NCBI RefSeq assembly: GCF_000225705.1 | Contig: NZ_JH126471.1 | Span: forward strand, 97,426 to 161,425 | Length of the DNA: 64,000 nucleotides | Direction of reading: 5' to 3' | Origin: Collinsella tanakaei YIT 12063 | GTDB lineage: Bacteria; Actinomycetota; Coriobacteriia; Coriobacteriales; Coriobacteriaceae | Shown here: positions 10,004 through 17,432 of the stretch, in pieces | Layout: the number at the start of each line of letters is the position of its first letter | Numbering within the stretch: the first letter of the stretch is position 1 | Notes under the pieces: generated by a model | Databases searched by the model: none | The model's input: only the letters and a program-made list of their open reading frames with translations | What the model was told of the DNA's origin: nothing | Position numbers and translations under genes: made by a program

Positions 10004-10885
10004 GTGGATAGTGACAATTGTCACGACCGCGTTTTGCTACCATACAAACCCATGGAGAGGATAGTTGACATAACGGTTGTGTATGCGTGCTGCGTGCTGT
10101 CGATGCTGCTTGCGCTGTGCTGTCCCGCTGCGACGTCGGCGGTTCTTGCGCTGTACGGCGGGTTGACGGGGTTGGCGTCCGTTGCCTGTTTTCTGGTATC
10201 TGTCATTTGCGTTTTGGGATGCGAATGGTCCGGCTGTGGCTGGCGCGCAGTCCTGCCCGCTGCGTATTGCGTGATCGCTGTGGCTGTGCCCGCCGGCGTC
10301 TTCTTTGTGCCCGCTGCGCTCTATGAGCTCATGCGGTCTGTGCATGAACCTTTGCCGTGGAAGGTTGCCCCTGCCGCTGCTCTTTTCCCCGCCGTCGCAT
10401 TGGCGGCGCGTGGCGGGGTGGCGCCCGCATTGCTGCTGGTTGTTGCGGTAGCGGCTCTTGCGGCGCTTCTATCCATGCGAACCTGCGCGCTTACGGCCCA
10501 GCGCGACCTGACACGACGTACGCGCGACGATCTTGTTGAGCGCGAGCTTTGCGTGCGTGACGCTTTGGCGGCGGTGCGGGCGGCGCCCGGTGGCCCTGGC
10601 GTGACGGACGAGGGGGCCGCTGCAGGTGCTGGCGCCATTGCGGGCGCGTCTGCTGCCGCCGCCGCGGAGCCCGACGCCCGTCCGCGCGAGTTTGAATGCT
10701 TGACGGAGCGCGAATACGAGATTGTTCGCCTGGTGGCCGAAGGGCTCGACAACCACGAGATCGCAGCGGAAGCGTTTATCAGCGAAGGTACGGTGCGAAA
10801 CCGGATTAGCTCGGTGCTTTCCAAGACCGGCTACAAGAATAGGACGCAGCTCGCGGTCGCTTGGTGGCGCTCGCGTTCGTTGTAG
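10004..10885 (+). CDS. Membrane-anchored LuxR/NarL-type transcriptional regulator
   Basis: The C-terminal 65 residues (LTEREYEIVRLVAEGLDNHEIAAEAF..., about residues 230-293) are a canonical GerE/NarL helix-turn-helix. The N-terminal part has about five hydrophobic helices (residues 25-160), then a charged helical stretch and an Ala/Gly-rich linker. There is no receiver, kinase or ligand-binding domain that I recognise. It therefore looks like a one-component regulator with a membrane sensor tied directly to the DNA-binding domain. GTG 10004 has GAGGAG seven bases upstream; ATG 10052 (giving MERIVDITVVYACC) lacks a Shine-Dalgarno but would suit a leaderless mRNA. Divergent placement suggests it controls the adjacent ABC exporter. 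Confidence 0.8.
   Translation: MDSDNCHDRVLLPYKPMERIVDITVVYACCVLSMLLALCCPAATSAVLALYGGLTGLASVACFLVSVICVLGCEWSGCGWRAVLPAAYCVIAVAVPAGVFFVPAALYELMRSVHEPLPWKVAPAAALFPAVALAARGGVAPALLLVVAVAALAALLSMRTCALTAQRDLTRRTRDDLVERELCVRDALAAVRAAPGGPGVTDEGAAAGAGAIAGASAAAAAEPDARPREFECLTEREYEIVRLVAEGLDNHEIAAEAFISEGTVRNRISSVLSKTGYKNRTQLAVAWWRSRSL
10011..10024. promoter_or_regulatory. 14-bp perfect palindrome at the LuxR/ABC divergent junction
   Basis: GTGACAATTGTCAC is a perfect 14-bp palindrome lying between the ABC exporter operon (minus strand) and the body of the LuxR-type gene (plus strand). It lies just inside the LuxR gene if GTG 10004 is the start, or upstream of it if ATG 10052 is used. Its TTGTCA half could double as a -35 element. 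The position suits an operator that controls the regulator or both directions. Confidence 0.5.
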
Positions 10886-10931
10886 CGAGTCCTTTGCCCC
10901 GTTGATCAGCGCGCCTTTCGCCCGCCCGCCG

Positions 10932-11456
10932 CTATAGCTCCTTTTTAAAGAACACGTCCATCGTGGTGTGGGGGCTTCCCGGCAGCGGTCTATCGTCTTC
11001 AGCGTAGTCCAGCGCGCGGTACAGGGCGATGGCCGCCATAAGGTCATGATGGGTTTCCAGGTAGAGCGTGCTAAAACCGGCGCGGCGCGCAAAGTCTTCG
11101 ACCGCGAGGGTGAGCGCGGTCGCGATGCCGCGTCGCTGCGCTTCGGGCGCCACGTAGAGCTTCTGCAGCTCCGCCGTGCCCGTCGCGCCGGCGACCGGTG
11201 ACGCGCCCGCGCCGCCCACCACGGTTCCATCCAGTTCGGCGATAAAGTAGGCGCGATGCGGCGAGGCCAAGTAGTACCTGCTTAGGTTGTCGAGTTCGGG
11301 ATCGAAATACGCCGTGCCCGGTCGGTCAAGACCGCATACCTCGAGGTTGTGCCGGATGATGCGTGCGATCGCCACGTCGTCGCGCGCCTCGATCGCACGG
11401 ATAACCAGGCGCTCGTTTTGCTTATCGCGCTCGTCTTGCAATCGTTGCTCCCCCAT
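10932..11456 (-). CDS. GNAT family N-acetyltransferase
   Basis: The 174-residue product has the GNAT fold signatures: a central LQKLYVAPEAQRRGIATALTLAVEDFARRAG (about residues 98-128), where the Q/RxxGxA loop binds acetyl-CoA, and a C-terminal LYLETHHDLMAAIALYRALDY strand-helix. The acceptor cannot be predicted. A TTG at 11441, closely behind GGGGGAG, is an alternative start. It begins 6 bases after the stop of the alkyltransferase gene, so the two are probably cotranscribed. Confidence 0.88.
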   Translation of the reverse strand: MGEQRLQDERDKQNERLVIRAIEARDDVAIARIIRHNLEVCGLDRPGTAYFDPELDNLSRYYLASPHRAYFIAELDGTVVGGAGASPVAGATGTAELQKLYVAPEAQRRGIATALTLAVEDFARRAGFSTLYLETHHDLMAAIALYRALDYAEDDRPLPGSPHTTMDVFFKKEL

Positions 11457-11462
11457 ATCCGC

Positions 11463-11795
11463 CTACTCAATCCCTGCGGGCCAGCGGTTGGCGGACAGGT
11501 CCACGCGGCCGTCTGCAAGAAAGCTCACGCCTTCTGCTTCCAGCAGTTCGCGCTGCGCTTCCGGGCCGCCAAAGGCGAAGCCGGGGGCGAGGCGACCGTC
11601 CGCGAAGACGATGCGATGACAGGGGATGATACCAGGGCGGGGGTTTACATGCAGGGCATAGCCCACGTAGCGTGCGCGGCGGGGCTCGCCAACCAGCTTG
11701 GCTATCTGCCCATATGTGGCGACCATGCCTTCCGGCACCTGCTCGACCATCTGGTAGACTCGCTCGAAGAATCCCTCTTTTGCTGTCGGTTCCAT
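11463..11795 (-). CDS. MGMT-family alkyltransferase (DNA-binding domain only, active-site Cys present)
   Basis: The 110-residue protein corresponds to the C-terminal domain of O6-alkylguanine-DNA alkyltransferases: a winged-helix segment (VPEGMVATYGQIAKLVG) with the recognition helix, then IIPCHRIV with the alkyl-acceptor Cys near residue 60. Alkyltransferase-like (ATL) proteins of the same size usually replace this Cys by Trp; here it is kept, so direct methyl transfer from DNA is possible. The N-terminal domain of Ogt/Ada is absent. It heads a two-gene unit with the acetyltransferase. Confidence 0.88.
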   Translation of the reverse strand: MEPTAKEGFFERVYQMVEQVPEGMVATYGQIAKLVGEPRRARYVGYALHVNPRPGIIPCHRIVFADGRLAPGFAFGGPEAQRELLEAEGVSFLADGRVDLSANRWPAGIE

Positions 11796-11933
11796 ATATC
11801 TCCCTGCGATGAAGATGGTTTTGCGGCTAAGTGTATCGCATCGCGGCGGCCGGGCGGTGGGGAGACCCCGCCCGTCAGCGTTCTCTACGCTTGGTAGAGC
11901 GGGGGGCGGTTGCCAAGCGGCATGTTGCCATGT

Positions 11934-11949
11934 AGTATCGTTCGATACT
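11934..11949. promoter_or_regulatory. Inverted repeat AGTATCG-TT-CGATACT upstream of the MFS exporter
   Basis: Two perfect 7-base arms separated by TT lie 46 bases before the leader peptide. They are in the likely promoter region and could be an operator for a dimeric repressor; no regulator gene is adjacent. Confidence 0.4.
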
Positions 11950-11995
11950 CACGACTGCTGTAGTCTTTCATATTTTGGGAAAGGGGAGCGTCACC

Positions 11996-12025
11996 ATGCT
12001 TGCTTCCATGAGGATTTGGCTCTAG
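11996..12025 (+). CDS. Leader peptide MLASMRIWL upstream of the Mef-like exporter
   Basis: A nine-residue ORF with a strong Shine-Dalgarno (AAAGGGGAG, 11980-11988, seven bases upstream) ends 65 bases before the exporter gene. Its Ala-Ser-Met-Arg core resembles the leader peptides of macrolide-inducible genes, such as the mef(A) leader (MTASMRLR) and the ErmD leader (MTHSMRLR...), in which the ribosome stalls at the Met-Arg-Leu-Arg region when macrolide is bound. Here the residues after Arg are Ile-Trp-Leu rather than Leu-Arg, so stalling is likely but not certain. A 7-bp hairpin starts four bases after its stop codon. Confidence 0.65.
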   Translation: MLASMRIWL

Positions 12026-12028
12026 CCA

Positions 12029-12046
12029 CGGTCGCGTGAGCGACCG
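12029..12046 (+). promoter_or_regulatory. Hairpin between the leader peptide and the exporter
   Basis: CGGTCGC (12029-12035) pairs with GCGACCG (12040-12046) over a GTGA tetraloop. A third copy of GGTCGC follows at 12046-12051. The hairpin starts right after the leader stop codon, where a stalled ribosome would disturb it. There is no clear T-run after it, so transcriptional termination is not obvious; translation control or Rho-dependent attenuation are alternatives. Confidence 0.5.
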
Positions 12047-12090
12047 GTCGCATTGCATTTCAACCGATCGCATCAAAAGGAAAAATCAAT

Positions 12091-13335
12091 ATGCATAAGA
12101 ATGATCGCTCTTCTTGGAAGCGTTCCGTTGCCCTTGTCTGGCTGGGAGAGGCGTTTTCAGTTCTTACCAGCTCCGTGTTGCAGATGGGGCTTATCTGGCA
12201 CGTCACGCTGACTACAGGCTCCGCTGGCGCCCTGTCGTTGGTGAGCCTCGCGGGCTTTCTGCCCATGGCGGTGCTCGGGGTGTTTGCCGGAACCATCGTC
12301 GACCGATCGTCGATCAAGCGGTTGATGATAGGCGCCGACCTCTTCATTGCGGGTGTGAGCTGCACGCTTGCGTTTGGATCGGCGGCGGGCGGTCTTCCCG
12401 TGTGGGCCGTCGCCGCGGTGGTGTTCGTCCGCGCCCTTGGCACCACGCTGCACACGCCGGCGTTCAACGCGTTGACGCCCATGCTCGCTCCGCCGGAGAT
12501 GCTGGGCCGTCTTGCCGGCATCCAGCAGTTCATGCAATCCGGCAGCTATATCTTGGGAAACGCCATCGCGGCGGTTCTCTATCCCATGTTCGGTCTTACC
12601 GCCATGGTCGCGCTCGACGTCGCCGGCGCGGTGATCGCGAGCGTCGCCGTGGCTATATCGGGCGTGGAGACGCCGCGCGTCCACCGAGAGCAGGTGGATC
12701 AAGCGGGAGCCGGGGCGCTGCGCGGGTTCATGCGGGATACCGTCCAGGGCTATCGGGAGCTCAGGCGCCACGCCGGCTTGTTCGCCATGCTGTGGATAGG
12801 CTTCGCGTTCTCCGTACTGTTCAGTCCCATTTCCGCCTTGTTCCCGCTTATGACGTTCGAGCATTTCGGCGGCACCACTATGCAGTCAGCCGCTACCGAG
12901 ATCGTCTTCTCGCTGGGCATGATCGCCTCCAGCGCGTGGATAGGCGCCACGGGAGGTTTCAAGCATCAGGGCGTTTCCTGCGTGCTGGCGATCGCCCTGT
13001 TTGGCGTCACGACGCTCGCCTCGGGCTTGCTGCCGGCATCGGACTTCGCCCTGTTCCTGGCGTTTACGTTCGCTATGGGGGTATCGTCCCCGTTGTATAG
13101 CAGCCCGCAGATGGCGCTTATGCAGCGCAAGGTCGATCCGGATTGCTTGGGACGAGTTTTTGGCCTGTACGGCGCGGTATGTAGCTGGGCCATGCCCGTG
13201 GGCCTCATCTTCTCAACTTTGTTCGCCGACTCAATCGGCGTGACGCGCTGTTTTGTTTTGGTGGGTGTGGCCATGATCGTCCTGGCGGCGCTTTCCTGGT
13301 CCATCAAGAGCGTTCGAACCATCGATCAGCATTAA
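12091..13335 (+). CDS. Mef-like MFS macrolide/drug efflux transporter
   Basis: The 414-residue, 12-helix MFS protein resembles streptococcal Mef(A) along its length: SSWKRSVALVWLGEAFSVLTSSVLQMGLIWHVTLTTGSAGALSLVSLAGFLP at the N-terminus, the loop GTIVDRSSIKRLMIGADLFIAG, FVRALGTTLHTPAFNALTPML, and a C-terminal LGRVFGLYGAVCSWAMPVGLIFSTLFADSIGV. Mef proteins export 14- and 15-membered macrolides with the proton gradient. AAAAGGA lies before the ATG. The gene start and leader are more AT-rich than the surroundings, which hints at acquisition. A bidirectional terminator follows. Substrate is inferred by family only; the usual partner msr(D) is absent. Confidence 0.85.
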   Translation: MHKNDRSSWKRSVALVWLGEAFSVLTSSVLQMGLIWHVTLTTGSAGALSLVSLAGFLPMAVLGVFAGTIVDRSSIKRLMIGADLFIAGVSCTLAFGSAAGGLPVWAVAAVVFVRALGTTLHTPAFNALTPMLAPPEMLGRLAGIQQFMQSGSYILGNAIAAVLYPMFGLTAMVALDVAGAVIASVAVAISGVETPRVHREQVDQAGAGALRGFMRDTVQGYRELRRHAGLFAMLWIGFAFSVLFSPISALFPLMTFEHFGGTTMQSAATEIVFSLGMIASSAWIGATGGFKHQGVSCVLAIALFGVTTLASGLLPASDFALFLAFTFAMGVSSPLYSSPQMALMQRKVDPDCLGRVFGLYGAVCSWAMPVGLIFSTLFADSIGVTRCFVLVGVAMIVLAALSWSIKSVRTIDQH

Positions 13336-13359
13336 GTTATGGCTGCTCCGTAAACGCAG

Positions 13360-13396
13360 AAAAGACCCCGCCACGTTGTATGTGACGGGGTCTTTT
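13360..13396. terminator. Bidirectional terminator after the MFS exporter
   Basis: AAAAGACCCCG (13360-13370) pairs with CGGGGTCTTTT (13386-13396). T-runs on both strands allow it to end the MFS transcript on the plus strand and the candidate small RNA on the minus strand. Confidence 0.85.
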
Positions 13397-13492
13397 CCGA
13401 GGTACACCATTGGAATTGCCCAGAGGGGAGGGAGGCAATCCTTCTGACAGGACCCCTAATTTCATCGCCTGCGGGGTGGTTCCTGTCGTTGA
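13361..13492 (-). ncRNA. Candidate structured small RNA
   Basis: Read on the minus strand, a TATAGT-like -10 (about 13499-13504) is followed by two stems and a terminator. Stem 1 pairs GACAGG with CCTGTC and, inside it, ACCCC with GGGGT. Stem 2 pairs GGATTGCC with GGCAATTCC around a pyrimidine-rich loop. The last hairpin is the terminator at 13360-13396. No ORF with a Shine-Dalgarno is present. The unit is about 130 nt and is bracketed by convergent genes. It did not match any RNA family I could recall in detail; the Collinsella-1 motif would be one comparison. Confidence 0.4.
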
Positions 13493-13527
13493 GTTAACTA
13501 TAGTAAACAGTTAGCTATAGGTAACTG
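13493..13527. promoter_or_regulatory. Tandem near-palindromes centred on CTATAG
   Basis: GTTAACTATAGTAAAC (13493-13508) and CAGTTAGCTATAGGTAAC (13508-13525, with TG following) are both near-palindromes with the same CTATAG core, spaced 17 bp centre to centre. A further GTTAAC half-site lies at 13558-13563. They sit at the 5' end of the candidate small RNA and may be its promoter plus a twin operator. Confidence 0.45.
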
Positions 13528-13637
13528 GAAAAGATGCCCCTCACATTCTCTCCATAAGTTAACTAAGGCTTACAAGTCGCTCATTCATTCCAAGTGCCGC
13601 TGTAACAGGTCGGTTCCACCGCGACGGGTCGGTAAGG

Positions 13638-14480
13638 CTAGAGTGCGGACGAGGGCTCCAAGTATTTCTCGACTAGTTCCTCGAAGGCACCGTCGTCGCC
13701 GGTGGATTCGAGTACGGCGTCGCAGTAGGGGTGGACATCGTCCGTGACGTTGGCCACGCCCACGCCCAGTCCCGCGGCCTTGATCATAGCGAGGTCGTTG
13801 GCGGAGTCTCCCACGCCGATCACCTGGTCCATGGGGATGCCCAGCATCTCGGCGAGCTTCTTTAGGCCGTAACCCTTGTCGATGCCGGCGGGCATGAACT
13901 CAAGGTAGCGTTTGGACGAGAACGTGATCTCGACGCCCAAGCGCTGCGCCATGGGTTCAAGCTCGTGTCCAAGCTGCTGCAGGCCCTCAAAGTCGGGATC
14001 CATAAAGATGAGCTTGACTATGTCGCGGCCGTCCAGGAAGGAGAGGTCCGTATGGTCGGCGCTGGAGAAATGCGTGACGCCGGAGATCTTCTCAAGATAG
14101 GTGCGCTCCGCCTCCGGCGCGTCGCACACGAAAACATGCCCGTCCGCCACGTTGACGTGCATGCACTTACCCAGCTCGCAGCCAAGGGCGTAGAGCTCCT
14201 CGGCGCATGCGCGGCCGATGCCGCAGCTGGTAAGGGGCTTGGGGTCGCCCACGCGGTTGATGAAGCCGCCGTTGTACGAGATAACGTAGCTGCCTTCGAG
14301 CAGCGCTGGGTCAAGGTGGGCGAAGTTATCCATGATGGAGGAGTACCACCTGCCGCTGGACGGAACAAAGAGCACGCCCAGTTCTTTCATGCGCTGCATC
14401 GCGCGGATGTTTGCCTCGGGAATCTGGTGGTCGTGGTCCAAGAAGGTCTCGTCCATATCAGTTGCTACCAGCTTGTACAT
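13638..14480 (-). CDS. Cof-type HAD-superfamily phosphatase
   Basis: The 280-residue protein starts MYKLVATDMDETFLDHDHQIP, with the HAD motif DxDxT (the two Asp are nucleophile and acid/base), and ends with the metal-binding VIGVGDSANDLAMIKAAG motif (about residues 215-232). The large cap domain between them is of the Cof/YidA type, so a sugar phosphate or similar small phosphate is the likely substrate. ATG 14480 is chosen because AAAGGGGGAAG lies just upstream and because the first beta-strand starts there; a longer frame to 14522 adds only Gly/Arg-rich residues. Confidence 0.9.
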   Translation of the reverse strand: MYKLVATDMDETFLDHDHQIPEANIRAMQRMKELGVLFVPSSGRWYSSIMDNFAHLDPALLEGSYVISYNGGFINRVGDPKPLTSCGIGRACAEELYALGCELGKCMHVNVADGHVFVCDAPEAERTYLEKISGVTHFSSADHTDLSFLDGRDIVKLIFMDPDFEGLQQLGHELEPMAQRLGVEITFSSKRYLEFMPAGIDKGYGLKKLAEMLGIPMDQVIGVGDSANDLAMIKAAGLGVGVANVTDDVHPYCDAVLESTGDDGAFEELVEKYLEPSSAL

Positions 14481-14555
14481 GCTTCCCCCTTTACCTGCGC
14501 GCCCCGCGCGTCCAAAACACAAGCTGCCGCGTGTGGCCGTACGTTCTCAATCTAG

Positions 14556-14593
14556 CAGAAACCCGTCCGCCTACCGGGTGCGAGACGGACGGG
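14556..14593 (-). terminator. Terminator of trpS
   Basis: CCCGTCCG (14562-14569) pairs with CGGACGGG (14586-14593); read on the minus strand the stem is followed by TTTC. It sits 46 bases after the trpS stop codon. Confidence 0.6.
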
Positions 14594-14639
14594 CTTGTAA
14601 AGTTAGGAACAATATGGCGGGCGCTGGCTAGCGAGGGCG

Positions 14640-15689
14640 CTAGTACACCATGCCCATGGCCTGCTGCACCTCTGCGAGCGTGGCCTCGGCGATCTGGTTG
14701 GCGCGGCGGTTGCCCTCATGCAGCACGTCCTTGACGTAGCCCATGTCGCGGGCGAGTTCCTCGCGGCGAGCGCGGATGGGGGCGAAGTACTCGTTCACGC
14801 TCTCGGTGACGTACTTCTTGAGCTGGCCGGAGCCACCCATGCCGATTTCCTCCGCGATTTCGGTCTCCGTGCGGCCGGTGCAGATGGCGGCGGTGGAGAG
14901 CAGGCCGGATACGCCGGGACGCGCCTCGGGGTCGAAGGTGATCATGCGCTCGCCGTCGGTCTGGCTCTTCTTGATGCGCTTGGCGGTTTCCTCCGCGGTC
15001 ATGGAGATGTTGATGGCGTTGCCGTAGGACTTGCTCATCTTGCGGCCGTCGAGGCCGGGCAGCAGCGGCGTGTCGGACAGCAGCGCGTCGACCTCGGGGA
15101 ACACCTTGCCGTAGCGGTTGTTGAACTTGCGGGCGATGGTGCGGGTGAGCTCGATATGCGGCAGCTGGTCGCGGCCGACGGGGACCACGTTGCCCTTGCA
15201 GAACAGGATGTCGCATGCCTGGTGCACGGGATAGGTGAGCAGAAGGCCAGTGAGCTCGTGGCCGGACGCTTCCATCTCCGCCTTGACGGTGGGGTTGCGC
15301 TGCAGCAGCGCTTCGGAGACCAGCGAGAGGAACGGCAGCATGAGCTGGTTGCACGCGGGCACGGCGGAGTGCGTGTAGATCATGGTCTTATCGGGGTCCA
15401 GGCCGCATGCCAGGTAGTCGAGAACCATGTTGTAGACGTTGTCCTGGATGTTGTCGGTGGAGTCGCGGTCGGTTATGACCTGGTAGTCGGCGATGAGCAC
15501 GTTGGTGTGCACGCCCATGTCCTGAAGCTCCACACGGCTCTTGAGCGTGCCGAAATAGTGGCCCAGGTGCAGGCGACCGGTGGGGCGGTCGCCGGTGAGC
15601 ATGGTGTACTTCTCGGGGTGCAGCGGCAGGTCGGCGCGGATCTGGTTGCTGCGCTCCAGGCTGACTTCGTAGCTGAGCTCGTTGGGCAT
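14640..15689 (-). CDS. trpS: Tryptophanyl-tRNA synthetase
   Basis: TrpRS charges tRNA-Trp. The 349-residue class I synthetase has the HIGH-type motif LHLGHYFG near residue 40 and KMSKSYG near residue 206, with GDRPTGRLHLGH typical of the TrpRS N-terminus. The start has AAAAAAGGAG upstream. The gene is followed by a terminator and preceded, 120 bases away, by the WecA/TagO-type gene on the same strand. No T-box leader is visible. Confidence 0.95.
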   Translation of the reverse strand: MPNELSYEVSLERSNQIRADLPLHPEKYTMLTGDRPTGRLHLGHYFGTLKSRVELQDMGVHTNVLIADYQVITDRDSTDNIQDNVYNMVLDYLACGLDPDKTMIYTHSAVPACNQLMLPFLSLVSEALLQRNPTVKAEMEASGHELTGLLLTYPVHQACDILFCKGNVVPVGRDQLPHIELTRTIARKFNNRYGKVFPEVDALLSDTPLLPGLDGRKMSKSYGNAINISMTAEETAKRIKKSQTDGERMITFDPEARPGVSGLLSTAAICTGRTETEIAEEIGMGGSGQLKKYVTESVNEYFAPIRARREELARDMGYVKDVLHEGNRRANQIAEATLAEVQQAMGMVY

Positions 15690-15808
15690 GGCGGTCTCCT
15701 TTTTTGTCTTGTTGCGGCCATGGGGCCTGCATGGGCATTCGATCGGGCGGGTGCGAACCCGGTTTCTCGGCGCTTTGCGTCGGGTCGTCGGATGCGGCGC
15801 CGCAGGGA

Positions 15809-17053
15809 TTAGCGCTTGGTCTTGCTGTGCGGGGTTGGGGCGGCGCCGGGTTTGCGCGGCTTGAGCTTGGCGATGCGCTCCTGGTGTTGGCGGCGCTCCG
15901 CCCTGACCTCGTCCGCAAACGCCTCGTCGTCCGGCGTGACGATCTCATCCTTCTTGGTCTTGGGGTTGTAATGATGACGCAAGACGGGCTCGAAGAGATG
16001 GAGCCTAAACGCGAAGGCGGCGGAGAGGGCGAGGAGTACCAGGAAGATGACGAAGCGCCAGAAGACCTCTACTTGGTTGATGGCGGCCGCGCCCAGGTTG
16101 AGCAGGATGCACCACAGGTAGATGAGAAGCACCGCTTGCCGTTGGTCGTATCCTCCCTGGATGAGGCGGTGGTGGATATGGCCCTTGTCCGCCTGTCCGA
16201 TGCTCACGTGCGCGCGCATGCGGCGGATGATGGCGGAGAAGGTGTCGATGATGGGCACGCCCGCCACGATGAGCGGGATGATGAGCGAGGTGAGCGCTGC
16301 GGTGCGCGATACGTTGAGCAGCGAGATGGAGCCCAGAGCGAAGCCAAGCAGCAAAGATCCGGAATCGCCAAGGAAGATCTTGGCGGGGTGGAAATTGTAG
16401 CGAAGGAAGGCGATGCACGAGCCGATAAGCGCGGCGGAGATGGCGGCAGCGTCGCCACGTCCCGCTAGGATGGCGAAGGAGAACATGGAACAGCCCGCGA
16501 TGGCGGAGATGCCGGTGGCGAGACCGTCCAGGCCGTCGATGAGGTTGATGATATTGGTATAGGCCACCAGATAGATGATGGTGATTGGGTAGGCGAAAAA
16601 GCCCAGGGAGATTTCCCCGCCCGCTTCGAACGGGTTGACGATGGCATGGATGAGCAGGCCACTGGAGGCGGCGAGCATGGCGGCGATAACCTGGCCTGCG
16701 AGCTTTGCTTTGGGCGAGAGCTGAAGTACATCGTCCAGCGCGCCCGTGGCGACGATGGTCAGAAAAGAAAGGCCCAGCATGGGGTAGTTGATATCCATGC
16801 TGGGATGGGGGACCAACGCGGAAGGCCAGCCCCAGTTGAGGGTGCCGAAGATCTGCAGCGCGCACGCGACGATAAGGCCGGCGAACACGGCGAGTCCGCC
16901 CATGCGCGGGGTGGGCACGGTGTTGACGCGGCGCTTGGACGGGTAGTCCACGGCGTCGAGCTTGATGGCAATCTTCTTGACGACGGGCGTCAGCACATAG
17001 GTGGTGGCGAAAGCCGCGAGCGCCAAACAGATGTAGGGAAGCAGAGACTCCAC
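15809..17053 (-). CDS. WecA/TagO-type undecaprenyl-phosphate glycosyl-1-phosphate transferase
   Basis: This polytopic membrane enzyme (414 residues, about 11 helices) belongs to the MraY/WecA family, which transfers a sugar 1-phosphate from a UDP-sugar to undecaprenyl phosphate at the inner face of the membrane, the first step in making wall polymers. Visible motifs are DYPSKRRVN.VPTPRMGG near residue 37, NIINLIDGLDGLATG near 165 (the DGLDG motif), LGDSGSLLLGFALG near 225 and the cytosolic loop ADKGHIHHRL near 300 (HIHHR motif of WecA/TagO types). That loop argues against MraY. The C-terminal 50 residues are charged and disordered. Confidence 0.9.
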   Translation of the reverse strand: MESLLPYICLALAAFATTYVLTPVVKKIAIKLDAVDYPSKRRVNTVPTPRMGGLAVFAGLIVACALQIFGTLNWGWPSALVPHPSMDINYPMLGLSFLTIVATGALDDVLQLSPKAKLAGQVIAAMLAASSGLLIHAIVNPFEAGGEISLGFFAYPITIIYLVAYTNIINLIDGLDGLATGISAIAGCSMFSFAILAGRGDAAAISAALIGSCIAFLRYNFHPAKIFLGDSGSLLLGFALGSISLLNVSRTAALTSLIIPLIVAGVPIIDTFSAIIRRMRAHVSIGQADKGHIHHRLIQGGYDQRQAVLLIYLWCILLNLGAAAINQVEVFWRFVIFLVLLALSAAFAFRLHLFEPVLRHHYNPKTKKDEIVTPDDEAFADEVRAERRQHQERIAKLKPRKPGAAPTPHSKTKR

Positions 17054-17222
17054 GTGAATACCGCTTATCGTAGATATGTACAGAATCTCACTTATGATAG
17101 CCGAGATGCGACGACTAAAGGGGGCGGGCGGCTCGACAACACCGTCATAGCAAAAGTGCGCGCTAGTCGGTGGGATGGATGTGCGATGGGGTGCGCTCCG
17201 CTCAAGTTTTCAACTTTTCTCA

Positions 17223-17250
17223 TTGACAGATGCCCAGAGTTGTTTAGAAT
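17223..17250 (+). promoter_or_regulatory. Promoter of tRNA-Ala
   Basis: TTGACA (17223-17228) and TAGAAT (17245-17250) are separated by 16 bases and lie 14 bases before the mature tRNA 5' end, as expected for a strong stable-RNA promoter. Confidence 0.75.
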
Positions 17251-17263
17251 AGTCACTTGTCTT

Positions 17264-17336
17264 GGGGACGTAGCTCAGTTGGGAGAGCGCTGCCGTCGCA
17301 TGGCAGAGGCCGAGGGTTCGACTCCCTTCGTCTCCA
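17264..17336 (+). tRNA. tRNA-Ala (anticodon CGC)
   Basis: A full cloverleaf can be drawn: acceptor GGGGACG/CGTCTCC, D-arm AGCTCAGTTGGGAGAGC, anticodon stem CTGCC/GGCAG with loop GTCGCAT (anticodon CGC, reading GCG), T-arm GAGGGTTCGACTCCC. The 3' CCA is not encoded exactly (ACCCA follows). Confidence 0.9.
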
Positions 17337-17349
17337 CCCATTGACTTGG

Positions 17350-17381
17350 AAAGAGGATCTCAAAAGAGGTCCTCTTTTTTT
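17350..17381 (+). terminator. Terminator after tRNA-Ala
   Basis: AAAGAGGA (17350-17357) pairs with TCCTCTTT (17370-17377) and runs into a T8 tract. Confidence 0.85.
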
Positions 17382-17432
17382 CATTTTGCGCCCGCAATCG
17401 CTGCGGCGGTCTTGCCGCCCATGCCCGTTATT

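Noticed and set aside
15690-15808. T-box or tryptophan-responsive leader before trpS
   Set aside because: No T-box bulge sequence or terminator/antiterminator pair is visible.
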